Shown here: positions 21,551-33,889 of the stretch, piece after piece
How positions within the stretch are numbered: the stretch's first letter is position 1
Layout: each line of letters opens with the position of its first letter
Assembly (NCBI GenBank): GCA_030704615.1
Contig: CM060732.1
Coordinates: forward strand, 45,303,053-45,367,052
Direction: 5' to 3'
DNA: 64,000 nt
Origin: Takakia lepidozioides
Lineage: Eukaryota; Streptophyta; Takakiopsida; Takakiales; Takakiaceae
The notes under the pieces: model-generated
What the model was told of the DNA's origin: nothing
Databases searched by the model: none
What the model saw: the letters and a program-made list of their open reading frames with translations, nothing else
Program-made: the position numbers and the translations under genes

Positions 21551-23219
21551 TTACTTTTTAGAAACGTAGGCATAGTATTGAGCCATTGGCACCACAAAAG
21601 CAATAACGAGGAGGCCACCAACCACAATGGTGAATTGACCTCTTTTCTCCTCTGTTTCCTCCTTCGTCTTAAAGTTCGACTCCCGCTTACTCTGTTGGAA
21701 TCTGGGGCCTCCAGGGTCTTCCAACCCATCAAGGGCCGCCACCAGGCGCTTTGCTGTGCTGTAGATTGCCTCATTGTACTTCTCATCAGTAGCCAGGACA
21801 GGTAGATTCTCGGAAGTAACAGCTTCTAGAATTTTATCCCCCACAGCTTTTGTAAATGCAGGCCCGCCGGTCACAGCCCCTTCTTTCTGAGTTGTCACTA
21901 GAAGTACAACACCCTTCTTGTCCCCTTCCTCAATAGTGGGATACCATTTCTCCAGCACCTGGATTCCCTTCAATTTAGAATTCGTAATTGCTATACTGAT
22001 ACATTTGACTACAACTATGCCTCTGAAATGTTTTTTGTTATTTCTGGTTCTACATTTATTTCACATACAGAAGAGCTGCTCTCCTCGGATTTTGGTTCCA
22101 CTAGCCATGTGGCTGTAGAACCTGGCGTGTTGATTAAGAAGCCAGGAATGTGTTGTTTTGATGTTTTGTACTGTGACCTCACAGATTTACAGGAGGCCAG
22201 AGCATCAATGCGATGCAAATTTCATGCCTAGGAGGGGGCAGGCTTTGAATATTGTCTCGAGGCATTCAAACGGAGTGAAGAGGGGTGTAGTGACAATCTT
22301 AGGATGCTTGCAAAGAGGACTTCTTCCAAAAAGATTACCCATCATGCCCCAAGATCAGGAACGTTGGGTCCCCTTTTCTCCAGCTCGGTTAGCTCACTGT
22401 TCCGTGGCGAGGAGCAGCCTAATCTACTCTGCGAGTGGGGAGTACTCCCACCTCAGTAAACATAGAATATGCCAAGGAGAAGCATAAACGCCAGATGCTG
22501 GACAGGGATGCATGGACAATTCATATCAACATTGCAGCACCTGGTCGGCGAATTCGAATGCGTCAGCTTTGCTAGTGAGCTTCCGGAGTGTGATGAAATT
22601 GATGTGATAGCCCTTCCTTTCTTCCAGATCCCTCAACAAGCGCTTCAAATCCGATTTTGTAACCCGGTTTAGCACACTGGCATCGTCAACCACAAAAGCC
22701 TCGGTGGGCGGGCTATCGTTGAGCACATTGAATTCGCTCGCTTGCGCCGAGGAAGTCATGCCAGGGGCAAGATTCAATAGAGCGGAGAGGGCCAATGCGC
22801 TTAAACCTGTGCCCACAGCCGCGGCTGTTCTGCCGAGTGCCTCGCTGACACCTATCCGTTCGGACTCCATAGATGCCCTCGCCGAGCCAGAGCGCCTGCT
22901 TACTCGCAATGCTGTGGAGATTGTAGGACCTCCTGCACCTGTCCCACCATACCTGATCACGTAAGGTTCAAATCCAACTAGCACTCGTCAACACTCCACC
23001 GCTCATCTGTCACTGATCAGCATGTCTACCTCCATCTTCAAAATCTCACATGCCTTAATGCTGTCTGAGATGCACAAAAAGATACAAAGGTCTCTTACCC
23101 AAGAAAGGAAACTGAGCTACAGTCTTCACGGAAGAGGGTGAACAAACAGCTGGAGACGCAGCAACGGTGCACGTTCCGATTGCTGTGGAGCTCCCGCACG
23201 CCATTACCTCCGCCATCAT
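21551..23219 (-). CDS. TLP18.3: Thylakoid lumen 18.3 kDa protein (TLP18.3), TPM-domain phosphatase
   Basis: Three exons on the minus strand: 23219-23099, 22977-22541 and 21958-21551. All junctions are GT/AG and keep phase, giving about 321 residues. Exon 1 is a plastid transit peptide. Exon 2 opens with LVGFEPYVI and contains a hydrophobic lumen-targeting segment ending in SSAQA, a plausible processing site, then the start of the TPM domain (AFVVDDASVLNRV). Exon 3 continues VLEKWYPTIEEG, GPAFTKAVG and LVAALDG, and ends with a membrane segment (VVGGLLVIAFVVPMAQYY). In Arabidopsis this protein is a lumenal acid phosphatase that supports photosystem II repair. The donor of intron 2 (CAG|GTGCTG) is unusual in that the same GTGCTG also begins exon 3, but the join gives FADQVLEKWYP, the conserved family sequence. 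The gene appears intact. Confidence 0.93.
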
Positions 23220-25758
23220 CGTCACACACCCAGCTGCCCTCCCTAATTCAACCGTGCCCACCTTCAATCCTCTCTCCCTCGGAAGCTCAAAACTTGTCTG
23301 CAGGCTCTCGCAAGGATATAGTGTAAGCGAACGTGCTTTGAACACATGTCGTACTCAGATTGCCTCTCGGAGCCCAACAAATCAAACAAAAGCTATACCG
23401 GAGCCAATCATAATCGAGGCCATGTGATGTTGCTCTTTCCAGGCGCCATTTCCCTACTCGTCCCCATGTACTTTGGGTAGCGACCAAACCTCGGTGATGA
23501 TGCAACAGCAGGTCTATGCTTTGTAATCAAACTTAATGTCGGCAATTTGGGCTTTACACTAACCAAAGTTGTGATTTGTCTACTGAACTGCCGCATGGAG
23601 AAGATGGGTTGTCTGCACATTGTGAAGGTAAGTATACAGTTCTCTATTGTGTCAGCTTGTTCGTGGAGCGACGGTGCTATTCATTCATGGAGGACTACAC
23701 ATTTAACTCTGCGCTCCTTCTGCTAGGGTACACAGAAATGGATGTTCCAGTTGTGATGAATCACTTCTACTCCGGTTTCACTCAAAATGTTTCCTGAGAT
23801 GCTATATGATCAATACATTTATGGTGGTGCCAGCACCAATGTATGTAAATAGTGTGCTGGGCTGCCTGGTCAACATGTCATCGCTTTAAGTGAGGCACTT
23901 CAGCTTTCTTTACCTGTAGCATTCTGTTGTCAGTGTTTCAGTGCTTTGCGAATCAACAGTCTCTTAGTTTTCCTGTGTTTGTATTATTCCGTCCCAATGT
24001 TGTTACGGCCTACTGCAGATTTGAACGACTGACTGGTGTGCCTATAGCCAAGGGTGTGTCTTGGCCATATAGTAAGTAGCTTCCTCAGGGGATGGAGGTG
24101 TGTGTGAAGCAGTGTGGGTTTGTATGTCTGTATCTGTACCAGAGGATATGTATATTGTTCCCTTGTCATAGTAAGGGAAGTAAGGCAAAGTTCTACCACT
24201 TACTACTCGAAATGGAAACCGTTCCCTTGCAGCAGACCAAAATTAATTCGCATTTTTGAGGAGGGACTCCGATATCAGGTCTCAAGTCTCAACCCTATTC
24301 TTTTTCTTTTCCATCTCTGTTAAGTGTGTAATGCTCTCTGTGGGCCTTCTGTGGGAGTAAGAAATTTCTTGAATGGCAGAAGCCTTCAGTTTTTAGGACT
24401 AGAAGTGCCTGGCAGCCTACCTGCACAAGGCACGTCTTCTCGGAGTGACATTTCTTGCTCTGCTTTGTGCCATTCTTTTCTTTCTTCTCTGTCCTTTCTC
24501 TTGTGCTAGTGTGGCCTCCCATGGACATTAAATTCTGTCTTCTGTTCTTATTCTCTTTCCTCACTTCTGCCAGCCCTCTAGACTCTCTGCGACTAAGCAC
24601 TGCCACATCTGAAGCCACATTATCAAGCCAAATTAAGCACTACAGTAGCATCAAATCAACATTGTGTTTTCTAGCATGATGTCTAAACCAGCTTACACAG
24701 TGAATTTTCAATGGCGTCACCCAAGTGCCCTGGTGATTTTGGCAAAATAGCCTGCTGGGCTGAAAACCCTCGAGGTCCTTATTAGTAGTGTCTGGGTCCG
24801 TAGTATTCGTCAAAGATAGGGGTTTTTGCTTTGTGGCAGATGTGTCCGCCACATGCTGACCATAATGCAAACAAGCAATAATGAGGAGATTACTACCTCT
24901 GACTCCCGGTATATTCCCATATATTGCTCCATGCATTGTCAAATGCTTTGAAGTAGCCTTGAAGGCTTAGGACACTCAAGAAATGTTCTTCCTGGGATCT
25001 TTGGCCACTACTTTGTCTAATGTGGTTGCCACATAGAGGCACCTACGGGAATTCAATTGGTAGGAAACTGAAGACTGTTTTCAAAGCAAGTGCGAGAAGA
25101 ATCAAATCCAGACCACATTCCTGTTGAAGTGGAAGCAATGTAGGAATTTCAGTCCTTTGGATGATGATGAATCAAAGTTAAAATCATACAAATGGTTTGT
25201 ATTCCCTGTGCTTGTTTGGCTAGCTGCTGATTGAATGCAGGTTTGAACAACTGCATGATCTGGTCGTGGGCAATGTAAGTTCAACATGCACCTTACAAAA
25301 AATCGTGGCCACCTTCTTTGTTAGTATCCCTTTCGTATTGCTGCACTTCTTATGAAGCTGTTGATAGAAACAATTGGAGATTAATTCTACATCAATGTAC
25401 ATAGTTCATTCAGCATCGGAAAGGTGCATAACAGTGGGAAATGGGGAGTCAACATGAGGTGGTAGGTCTTGGGTACCTCATTTTACCAGAACTGCTTGAT
25501 ATCCAATGATGATAGGTGTGTTCGGAACTAGCCAGACGTCCAATGGTGCTTGCAGTAAGTTAATTATACAAGATTTCAGGTTTACATCCCATAAACCCTA
25601 AGCCTTGAATGTGAGAAGATCAATCTCCAAGGTAGTCATTCATGCAGATGTTATACCCAACTTGCAACAAGAGGTGATAATATCAGCAGAACAGGGGCTG
25701 CCTCCACAAACTGGAAAGCAGTGGGCTCTTTGCCAGCACCTCATTTTATGTGGGCTCC
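23220..25758. other. Intergenic, no gene seen
   Basis: The part next to 23219 should hold the TLP18.3 promoter and 5' UTR. The rest has only short open frames without recognisable similarity and no striking repeats. Confidence 0.45.
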
Positions 25759-26097
25759 CTAAATGTTGGATGGACACCCCTCTCTGAATTGCTTGTGGTT
25801 TGCTATGGTTGGACCAGCCATCACCATTATCTGTGTTGCTGCCACCACTGGAGAGAGAGCACTGGTCACCAAGAAGCTCCCCAGCTCCACCATGTCGCTA
25901 GATTTCTCGTATTTATGGTTGCAGATTTGATGACAATGCTCCAAGACCCATGACTCTTGGAGTTCAATATTGGCTTCATTGCGCTGGTCGGGGCTCTTGG
26001 AAACACAATACATGGCTTTGGCTATGAAGCTGCTCATGGCCGGTACCATTGAATTAGACACCTCACACAAGTCTGGAAATTTTGCCCCCCTAAACAA
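25759..26097 (-). CDS. Unrecognised 112-residue open frame, possibly a gene or transposon relic
   Basis: A minus-strand open frame with balanced amino acid composition, including EANIELQESWVLEHCHQICN and KSSDMVELGSFLVTSALSPV. I do not recognise the family. It lies about 650 bp from a minus-strand hAT-like relic, so it may be another part of a decayed element. No start, splice or partner exon could be assigned with confidence. Confidence 0.2.
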   Translation of the reverse strand: MFRGAKFPDLCEVSNSMVPAMSSFIAKAMYCVSKSPDQRNEANIELQESWVLEHCHQICNHKYEKSSDMVELGSFLVTSALSPVVAATQIMVMAGPTIANHKQFREGCPSNI

Positions 26098-26750
26098 TTC
26101 TCCGTTGCTTCTTAATAGATGCTAGATTTTGGATTTATGGACGGTTATCAACCAGTGGTATTCCACTTGTAGTACCACCTGGTTACCAACACGGTATATA
26201 CAATTTAATTCAAATCATGAAAGGTGGAAGTTAATTCAAGGTGGTAACCAGAACATCTGTCCTTCAATTTATAAGCATACCTGAAAAGAGAGTAAAGAAT
26301 TTGTTGCAAAATCCCTTTGCATTACACATATACGTATTTTGGAGATATATGTAAAATCAAGAGAAAACCCCCCTTACCACTTTCCAGTAGGCCCAAAATT
26401 TTGCTAGCTGGCTTTGATGCAATGTTCTTGTCCCTATTATAGCTTTCAGCCATGGGGGCTTTGCCTGCGTGTCACCCTATCATTGTTGATGTTCCCTCAT
26501 GGATTCCTCAGTCTAGTTATATTGACAAGGGCTTCTATCTGTTGGAAATCAACTCATTATCATTTTACGTCTACTTAGAATTACTGAGATAGTAAGTCAC
26601 AGTGCAATAATAGCAGTGCTAATATTGATTAGCCTCAACTAGCTTAAGCTGGAAATGATTCAAGTCAGAGTACCAGAATAGCAGTTGGATTTTAACTCAA
26701 AGTTGACCATGCGGTTACACTGAAATACCACGAAACCAAGACATTTATGC

Positions 26751-27005
26751 TCAACAGACTCTCTGAGGCCTCCTAGAATCAGAATTGTCCGTATGTGCTA
26801 GAATGGAATTCAGGGTTTCACATTCAAAGTCAGCCACGGCTGGTTGTACAACTGGTGGATTCAAACAATCCATCATTGAATTCAGCAATGACAGCAGTAT
26901 TAAAACATCATACTCATGTATTAAAGTTTCATCCTGATCTCTGCCCACATGATCCATCGGACACTTCATGCCTTTGAAACGAGGATCAAACATCAAATCC
27001 AACAT
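26751..27005 (-). pseudogene. hAT/ZBED-like transposase relic, C-terminal fragment
   Basis: The minus-strand frame reads MLDLMFDPRFKGMKCPMDHV followed by IHEYDVLILLSLL. The L-DPRFK block followed by a Tyr-Asp and Leu-rich stretch is typical of the C-terminal part of hAT-type transposases. There is no zinc finger, no DDE core and no dimerisation end in the same frame, so it is a relic. A related relic lies at 40735-41115. Confidence 0.4.
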
Positions 27006-27299
27006 GCTATGGGTCTTCGTCTTATTGATACAAATGACAAAAAAGACGAAAAACAGTGATCACCTCTATCATCATACAGCCATATAGAATCTCAATTTCC
27101 TTGTCAAAGCCACCACAGTGTAGAGGGGGCTATATTAGAACTGGCTGCCGGTATGCAACATTCATCCTCCCCATAATGGCCATGGCAACAAACAATGCAT
27201 CATTCAAAAGCCAGTAAACCCTTCTCTAATTCAACAAACATTGATGTATGATATGGGTTATGGAATTAGTTATTAACCATGGGATGGCCCAAGTTACAC

Positions 27300-27360
27300 C
27301 AATTTTTTTATTTTTATTTTTTTTAAAGAGAAAGGGGACGGAGGCCCTTTTACTAATATA
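27300..27360 (-). repeat. Possible LINE 3' tail (A-rich on the minus strand)
   Basis: The T-run at 27302-27326 is followed by AAAGAGAAAGGGGACGGAGG. On the minus strand this reads CCTCCGTCCCC...TTTAAAAAAAATAAAA, the shape of a LINE 3' end with a poly-A tail. No LINE coding sequence was recognised upstream of it. Confidence 0.3.
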
Positions 27361-27869
27361 ACAGCAGGTGGAAAAAATAACCACCTAGGAAGGCTGTGAA
27401 GGCTAACTGAGGGGGAACTTCCCCGGAGCCAAAGCTAACTTGCTACATGAGGTGCTAGACAGGGGGAAGATTGTTGGTAGCTAGAAGGTAAGAACGAGCA
27501 TGCTGGATTATGGTTCCAAAGGGGGCAGCGAGAGCGGGGTGGTGGAATCAGTGGCAGAAGAAGAAGAAGTAAGCCCAAACGAGAAAGGCGAGCTGACTGC
27601 CGAGGCTTTTGCAGGCTGTCTGCATTCTACCTGCTTGACAGAGGCAAATTAGGTGTGCCCCAAATCAGCAATGGAGATCAAAGTAATGTCACTGAAGCAC
27701 TTATGCGCTTCCAATAGGAGCCACTGTTTAAGCAGGGAACATCCTATGAAGCACACGTAAAAGAGCTAAAATCGAAGCTGAGTTCGGGACTTTGTAACGC
27801 GAGCCTTCTTACACCACTTGAAACTAGAGCTTGCAACAATGTGTTGCTCTGTCCCATATAACAAATGTT
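27361..27869. other. No gene seen
   Basis: Purine-rich sequence with no recognisable coding content. Confidence 0.4.
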
Positions 27870-28116
27870 AATTCTAGTGACAACCCAAGGTCGGAAGCTA
27901 GTTTAGCGTAGAGCAGGAATAGGGTACCTTAGTGCTATGTCATCGTCGCCACGTTTCGTAGACACGTCATCGTAGCCATGGCATCGTAGCCATGTCATCG
28001 TCGTCGTCAAAGTTTTTATATCTGCCCGGATTGCCCGCCCGAAAATCCCAAAGCGCCAAGTTTTTTCGGAACGTGCCCGGATTGCCCGGTTCTTGAAGTT
28101 CTTGAACTGCAGGAGC
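27870..28116 (+). repeat. Terminal-repeat-like sequence, left copy
   Basis: About 245 bp, starting AATTCTAGTGACAACC. It is the inverted partner of 43456-43688 and related to 59590-59812. It includes repeated CATCGTAGCCATG-type units and CCCGGATTGCCCG. Confidence 0.75.
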
Positions 28117-28203
28117 TCTGCGTTTTCCGCCATCGTTCACGTTGCAAGCTGCAAGCACTCAACAGTCTCGCTGCTCAATGCAAACCGTGGCTTTTCCCTC
28201 AAC

Positions 28204-29560
28204 GATCTTTGATCACGTGGAATATAATGTTGGCAGGATTTACCGAGCATGGGATGCTTTGGAGACCTATGAGCACATGATGCGCAAAGGGGTGAAGCCC
28301 AGCCACATCACGTTTGTTTGTGTTTGCAATGCGTGTGCAAAAAGGGGAAAGAGGTCGGATTTTCGAGCACAAACGTCTACCTTGGAGCACGGAGCAGAGT
28401 TGGCATGAGTTTTTTTAAACATCCTTCACGATGGTGGGACAATCGCAATCGCAAGGTGTGACTTTTGCTTAATGTACCATGTGAAGAAATTTTTCCATCG
28501 TGCAGATGCTCAAAGTTCTTTTGATCACGTGGAATATAATGTCGGTCAAACCCTCCTTGGGTGAAAGCGGAGCTGGCGACCTTTATACCTTGTCAAACAT
28601 ATTCTGCTTATGATTCTACTGTTGATGTACACCTTGGCGCTCAATGTCAGGAATCCAAAACGTATTGTCTTTGAGATTTCCAACTAAAATAGATGGAATT
28701 GCTACAAAATGTTTTCAAAACATTTTTAAGAAACCTGCTCTAGAAATCATTCATTTGAGTATTTTGTCAGAGTGTGGCGACAACAGTACTTTGGAGTCAT
28801 GCAGGCTAGCAGGGTTGGATCAAGCTCAATTGTTTGCTGGACATCTGACTGCTAAGAGGGGTAGGACCTTCACTATCACCACTGCTTTGGAAAGAGGACC
28901 AAGAGATGAAGTCAACAAGGGCTTTCCGGGCACTTGTGGGTATGTAAGGACCATGTGTAAGGCAGGACAATTGAAAGAGGCGCTGCACATTTTGCACCAA
29001 CAAGGCATTGTGGCCAACTCAAATACTTATATCTGCAGGAGTGCATCAACCTGAAAAAACTAGAAGAGGGAAAGCAGGTGCATGCCCATATTATTCAAAG
29101 AGGACCCAAGCCAACCATCTTTCTACTCAACAACGTTATCAACATGTACATCAAGTGCGGGAGCCAAGTGGACGCACGCCAAGTATTCCATCAAATGCTG
29201 AACGAGATATTCATATATGGACGAAGATGATGGCAGGTTGTGTCAAGCATGGACATGTTGAGGAGGCTCTCAAAATCTATGAGCAATTGCGACATGAAGG
29301 CGTGACACCAAATAGGGTCACATTCATTTGCATCCTCAATGGTTGTGCCAGCGGAGGAGCCCTGGAAAGGGGCAAAGAGGTTCAATGTGCTGATATCCTT
29401 AAAGCTGAAATTGCATCTGATATCATTTTGGAGAATACCCTTGTTGACATGTATGCCAAATGTGGGAGCATGAACGATGCACATCAAGTGTTTGATAATA
29501 CGGCTGAACGGAATGTGGTGTCATGCAGTCAAATCCAGATGCCAGGTTCTGACAGTAAAA
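28204..29560 (+). pseudogene. PPR gene relic (PLS type), several frameshifts
   Basis: The plus strand shows WDALETYEHMMRKGVKPSHI and FVCVCNACAK (28250-28350), then after a gap an N-terminal segment CGYVRTMCKAGQLKEALHIL (28935-28995). A one-frame jump near 29036 leads into QECINLKKLEEGKQVHAHII. A further jump near 29200 leads into WTKMMAGCVKHGHVEEALKI, GVTPNRVTFICILNGCAS and NTLVDMYAKCGSMNDAHQVF. The reading ends at about 29530 in unrelated sequence with no E or DYW domain. PLS-type PPR proteins bind organelle RNA, usually as editing factors, but this copy cannot be expressed as one protein. A reversed piece of the composite repeat sits at about 28405-28500, and GATCACGTGGAATATAATGT occurs on both sides of it (28211 and 28522). 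Confidence 0.8.
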
Positions 29561-30483
29561 CCTAGTGGGTGACGTGTAGGCAGCACAGTATGATGTGGAT
29601 GCGACGTGGCTATGACGTGTAGTAAAGTAGTTTAACTGAATTATAAGGTGGATGCATGACGTGTAGTGAGTGGCTTAAGGGCAGAGTGACGTGGATGCAT
29701 GACGTGTAGTAAAGTGGTTTAACTGAAGTGGAACATATTGACTATGTTCCATGATGTTTAGTATACGGTTTGACTATAAATCAGTGATAGTGAGTTTGCT
29801 TGACTTTGTATATTGTAATATTCTACTGTGAAGCAGTAAAAGAGGACACATTTTAGTAAATATGTTTCACTCTAGAGGTGTATATACATATATACATATA
29901 AATATAATAATACATATATATATGAATTGGGAGGCTTTTTATTTAATATTTGGTTTTTTTTTTGTTTATTACTGTTATTTCGTTTTTTTCATTTACTTTT
30001 AGTTTATATCTATACATATGTGAATTAGTGGATACTCGCTGGTTCCGGGTATTGGCGGTGTGAGGTTGTGGACATACCATCGGAGATCAATACTAGATTT
30101 ATTTAGGATTTTACGTACCCGGGGATTCATTATCAAAATTATTAGACAACATATCAATAACAATCAAACATGGATGATAACCTATTGTCATCTTGTATTT
30201 AATTTTTTTGATTCGCTGCACTACATTGAAAATATATTACAAATACAACAAAACATAGAATACAAATACAGGTCGGAACCAAAAACATTTGGATGGCTCA
30301 AAACTGGTTTTATATCAAGAGTGATTTGCAGAACAAGTTTTGCCCACATTCTACAAATGACCAACATGAGGGCCATGTTGCCATATCCATAGATCACTGC
30401 CCAACTGAAGTCATTGAGTAAGGATAATCTGCTGTGCAGCTAGGTCCAGCACTATCGTGGACATGTCAAGAGAACATTAGAAA
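29561..30483. other. No gene; short direct repeats and AT-rich tract
   Basis: GACGTGTAGTAAAGT followed by GGTTTAACTGAA (or a one-base variant) occurs near 29614 and 29701, with further GACGTG copies between. An AT-rich simple tract built on TATACATA lies at about 29878-29925. No coding content was recognised. Confidence 0.45.
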
Positions 30484-30795
30484 TCATTTTGAGAATAAAT
30501 TCAGGTAGTTCCAGAGAATGGTGGTGCCAGCTACCTTGTCACCCAAAGTGACATCCACTTCCATGGCTGCCTTGAAATACATATCCACCAAGGCAGTGTT
30601 TAGAGTGACAACTCCAGCTTTGACGATGTCATCATGGACCTTTGTGCCCTTTTGATGGCTGCCAGGCTCACATTTGACATAGATGTACACCAGGGGAATG
30701 TTCAGAATGACATCTGGTACAATTCCAGCTTGGATAATGTCACCATAAACCTCTTTGCCCCTTCCCAGGGCTGCTAGGCTCGCATATCTACCCAT
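30484..30795 (-). pseudogene. PPR fragment, reversed
   Basis: The minus strand reads SLAALGRGKEVYGDIIQAGI, VPDVILNIPLVYIYVKCE, then KVHDDIVKAGV and LNTALVDMYFKAAMEVD. These are two partial PLS units with the motif order disturbed. The first half is nearly the same DNA as 2150-2290 in the CACTA-like element. It runs directly into a copy of the composite repeat. Confidence 0.75.
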
Positions 30796-30799
30796 GCAG

Positions 30800-31580
30800 G
30801 TTTCGTGTAGCTATCCTTCCACAGGGAATCATAGGTAATCTGGAGCTTGAAATTCGGCCCTCTTGGATGAATCTGGACCCACACTCTATCCCTGCTCCTT
30901 CAGCTATCCAGACCTCTGCACAAATCATGCACACATCCTTGCCTTGCTGCAGCTAGCAGCTGACACTGACGCCCTAACCCTACCTATAATAACATGTCAA
31001 AATCACTCCAAAACCACCATAGATCCACCAACGAGCTTCTCCTAATCTATGTTATCTGTTTTTGGATACTTTCCTGCTGCCACATCGGCAATAACTTGTC
31101 AAAGTCACTCCTAACCACCACAGATCCACCCAACGAGCTAACTTACAGAATTCAATATGCATCTCAGGGCCGAGTCTGATGAGAGGGTAAAATAGGCAGA
31201 AATAGGTTGAAGAAGAAGGTGCCCTCACCACATTGTCGACCTTGACCTTGTGTCATGACCCATGGAGGATTTGACAGACCATCAACCCAAAGATCCTCTT
31301 GTGTGTGCTGCTTGTGTCCATCGTCAGGAACTGTCGGATTGGTTTGTGAGAACAACCACGGTGCAGCTGAGCAGAGATTGAAACACGGCCTGCTAAGACC
31401 AAGCTCTCTCTCAAGAACCTTGTAAACATCAGGAAGAATACCAAATCATGGTACTAACAGGAGCCAACAGCCCACATTTACATGATGGACAAACTTCTTC
31501 ACATCGTACATTAAGAAAAAGCCACACCTTGCGATTGCGGTTGTCGCACCATCGTGAAGGATCTTTACAAAATTCATGCC
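30800..31580. repeat. Dispersed composite repeat, copy 2
   Basis: Contains the same ordered blocks as 2470-3725: CTTGGATGAATCTGGACCC, CAGGGCCGAGTCTGATGAGA, GACCCATGGAGGATTTGAC and CACACCTTGCGATTGCGG. It follows a reversed PPR fragment, as in the CACTA-like element and at 42.5 kb. Confidence 0.7.
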
Positions 31581-32835
31581 TGCTCTGCTCCGTGCTGCAA
31601 ATTCAGGGCCGAGTCTGATGAGCGGGCAAAACAGGCTGAAAGACGTCGAAGAAGGTGCCTTATGTCATTGAGAAACATACCTTCTCTTGAAGGCCTGCAA
31701 GAGCTGCGGACAGGACTGCCCCCTACACATCAATAGACAACCCGTATTGTCAGTAACACGACGACCTTGGAACAGAGTTTAACTTGACATCCTGGGTAGG
31801 CCATTGCACCCCTCTAGGACCGGGGCGATTGAGTTCATCAGAGTCAAGGGTAATAAAGAGAAGTGAAATATTATCTGATAGACCTGATTATCTCCTGCAT
31901 CCTTTTCTACAGCTACACATCAACAATGTACATTTATGTATGTTGTATAAAGACACTTTGTGCTAATATTCTTCAGCTCCCAAATTTCTTACGCTCTCTC
32001 AAAACTTAACTCCTGCCCATTTTGTGAGTGAAATCAGGTAAGTATCTCCCCACATAGTATGCCTCAAAGCAGGTTAGTCAATGAGCCAAATCTGTGGCCT
32101 ACTTGCAGCACAGTGAATCTACTTTGTTTCACACAAGCAACTGTGAGAAGCATGATATTCCCAAAACAGGGGGCCTCAAGGACCCCCAGACATGAAATTT
32201 TGGATCAAAAAACAGCAAACGTTGCATAGAGACAAAACAGCTCGTGGCAATGGTGGGGCACTGCAAGTGTTTCATCTTTGGCAGAGGTTGGGTGTATTTT
32301 GGTGTGGGTTCCCTTCAAGTCCTCCTCATTGGCTAATTGTGGTAATCTCCTACTTGATAGATCTAGTGGTTGAAGAGAAGGAACAAGTGAGATCTGCTTG
32401 ATCCCTCTCTAGACCTGTATTTCTCCTTTCAACTAGCACATTCTACCTTCTCTCTCTCCTTCTCTCTCTCACACACAATGTCCGCGCATCTATGGCCACA
32501 AGGCTACTGCAAACAATGTCTTATCAGTACACTCTCTCATGATAAAGTTCATTATCCACCTCATTCTTGCCAACTACAAGACCACCTGCCATAGCTTTTG
32601 GCAACAACCCATAAAACAGTCACCACCAGTCTGCCAGGCAGGGCATCCATCTCAAATATTTCGAAGTTAGATTGTCAACCAACATTGAGGACTCCCAACT
32701 GTTGGGACCTATGGCTGCAAGGTTACAACGTCCATGTAAAGGTAAATGCATAACACTCATGGGTAAGTCCCTGCCATCTAATATATGGCAAAGGGACTTT
32801 GTAAAGAATGTAGAAAAGATGGAAGGAGTGATTAC
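31581..32835. other. No gene seen
   Basis: Begins with a further shortened piece of the composite repeat (31600-31670). A CT-rich tract (TCTCTCTCCTTCTCTCTCTC) lies near 32450. No coding content was recognised. Confidence 0.4.
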
Positions 32836-32934
32836 CTGAGAGAAACCAACAAGGCCATCAAAGGGCCCATGCATCTTCATGTAGTCAGATATGAAAGAGA
32901 TAGTCTCCCCGACACCTTGAAATTCTGTGAATTC
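32836..32934 (-). pseudogene. Isolated exon of an FSH1/OVCA2-like serine hydrolase
   Basis: A 99-nt exon with a good acceptor (GCAAGCAG|GAATTC) and donor (TCTCAG|GTAATC) on the minus strand encodes 33 residues ending HGPFDGLVGFSQ. The G-F-S-Q block with F-D-G before it is the nucleophile elbow of FSH1-family serine hydrolases. Adjacent exons that should follow (the Gly-rich helix after the Ser) or precede (the N-terminal strand with C-L-H-G) were not found within several kb. It is most likely a captured exon in repeat-rich DNA rather than part of a working gene. Confidence 0.55.
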
Positions 32935-33384
32935 CTGCTTGCAAAATATTCTCAGTGTAAAAAATAATGCACTCACACAGATCCAGTCCAGATTGATTTT
33001 ACACTAGCCCACAGTTGGGGTTCGGGGAACTGTCTCACCCACCCTGCATAACCCTGGCTTCAGCTACATTCATATGCCATCATTGATAAGGAAATCAGAA
33101 CATGTACATGGCTTACTACCAATTTTCAGACCTTCTAAACACCCTCCAGTGGGAACTTCGACCCGCATGTGGATGGTTGTAGAGCTTTCTCAAGTGGTGT
33201 GAAAATATGCAATGGCATGGTACCCTTTCCAGTGACTTTCTAAGAACTCCTTCCTCCACAACAGAGGTAATTTAACAGGGCCCAGAACGAGTTATGTGAC
33301 TATCGCTAGCAAAGAGCTTGCCATGAAGAACACGTCAATGCAAACTTTGAATATTGTCTTGAGCAAATGGCGCTCGTAAGAGAG
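32935..33384. other. No gene seen
   Basis: No recognisable coding content on either strand. Confidence 0.4.
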
Positions 33385-33700
33385 ACACACCACATTGTCC
33401 TCGACCTTGTGTCATGACCCATCGAGGATTTGACTGACCACCTCTTGTGTGTGCTGCATGTGTCTGTAGTCAGGTAATGTCGGATTGGTCTGCGAGAGGA
33501 TTGGTCTGCGAGAACCACCACGATGCAGCTGAGCGGGCAGAGATTGAAACACGGCCTGCTAAGACCAAGCCGACTCTCCCAAGAACCTTGTAAACATCAG
33601 GAAGAATACCAAATCATGGTACTAAGAGCCCACATTTGCAGGATGGACAAACATCTTCACATCGTACATTAAGAAAAGCCACTCCTTGCGATTGCGGTAG
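33385..33700. repeat. Dispersed composite repeat, partial copy
   Basis: Carries GACCCATCGAGGATTTGAC, the AATGTCGGATTGGTCTG block, CAAGAACCTTGTAAACATCA and CTCCTTGCGATTGCGG, in the same order as the other copies. The front half of the repeat is missing. Confidence 0.65.
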
Positions 33701-33889
33701 TCCACCCAAGCTATTGCATATCCTGCAGATCCTCCCACGCCAACACAGCAAAACGATCAAGTCCCATAACTTACTCATCGCTGAACGCAATCCCGCAACC
33801 CTAAATCCATTTTGAATTATTTGGATGAATGTATCCTAGATGGATGGATTTTGGGTTTTCCATAAATCTATCCATCCATCCATTTAATT

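Noticed and set aside
30060-30392. 110-residue open frame after the AT-rich tract
   Set aside because: Composition is that of AT-rich non-coding DNA and no family resemblance was seen.
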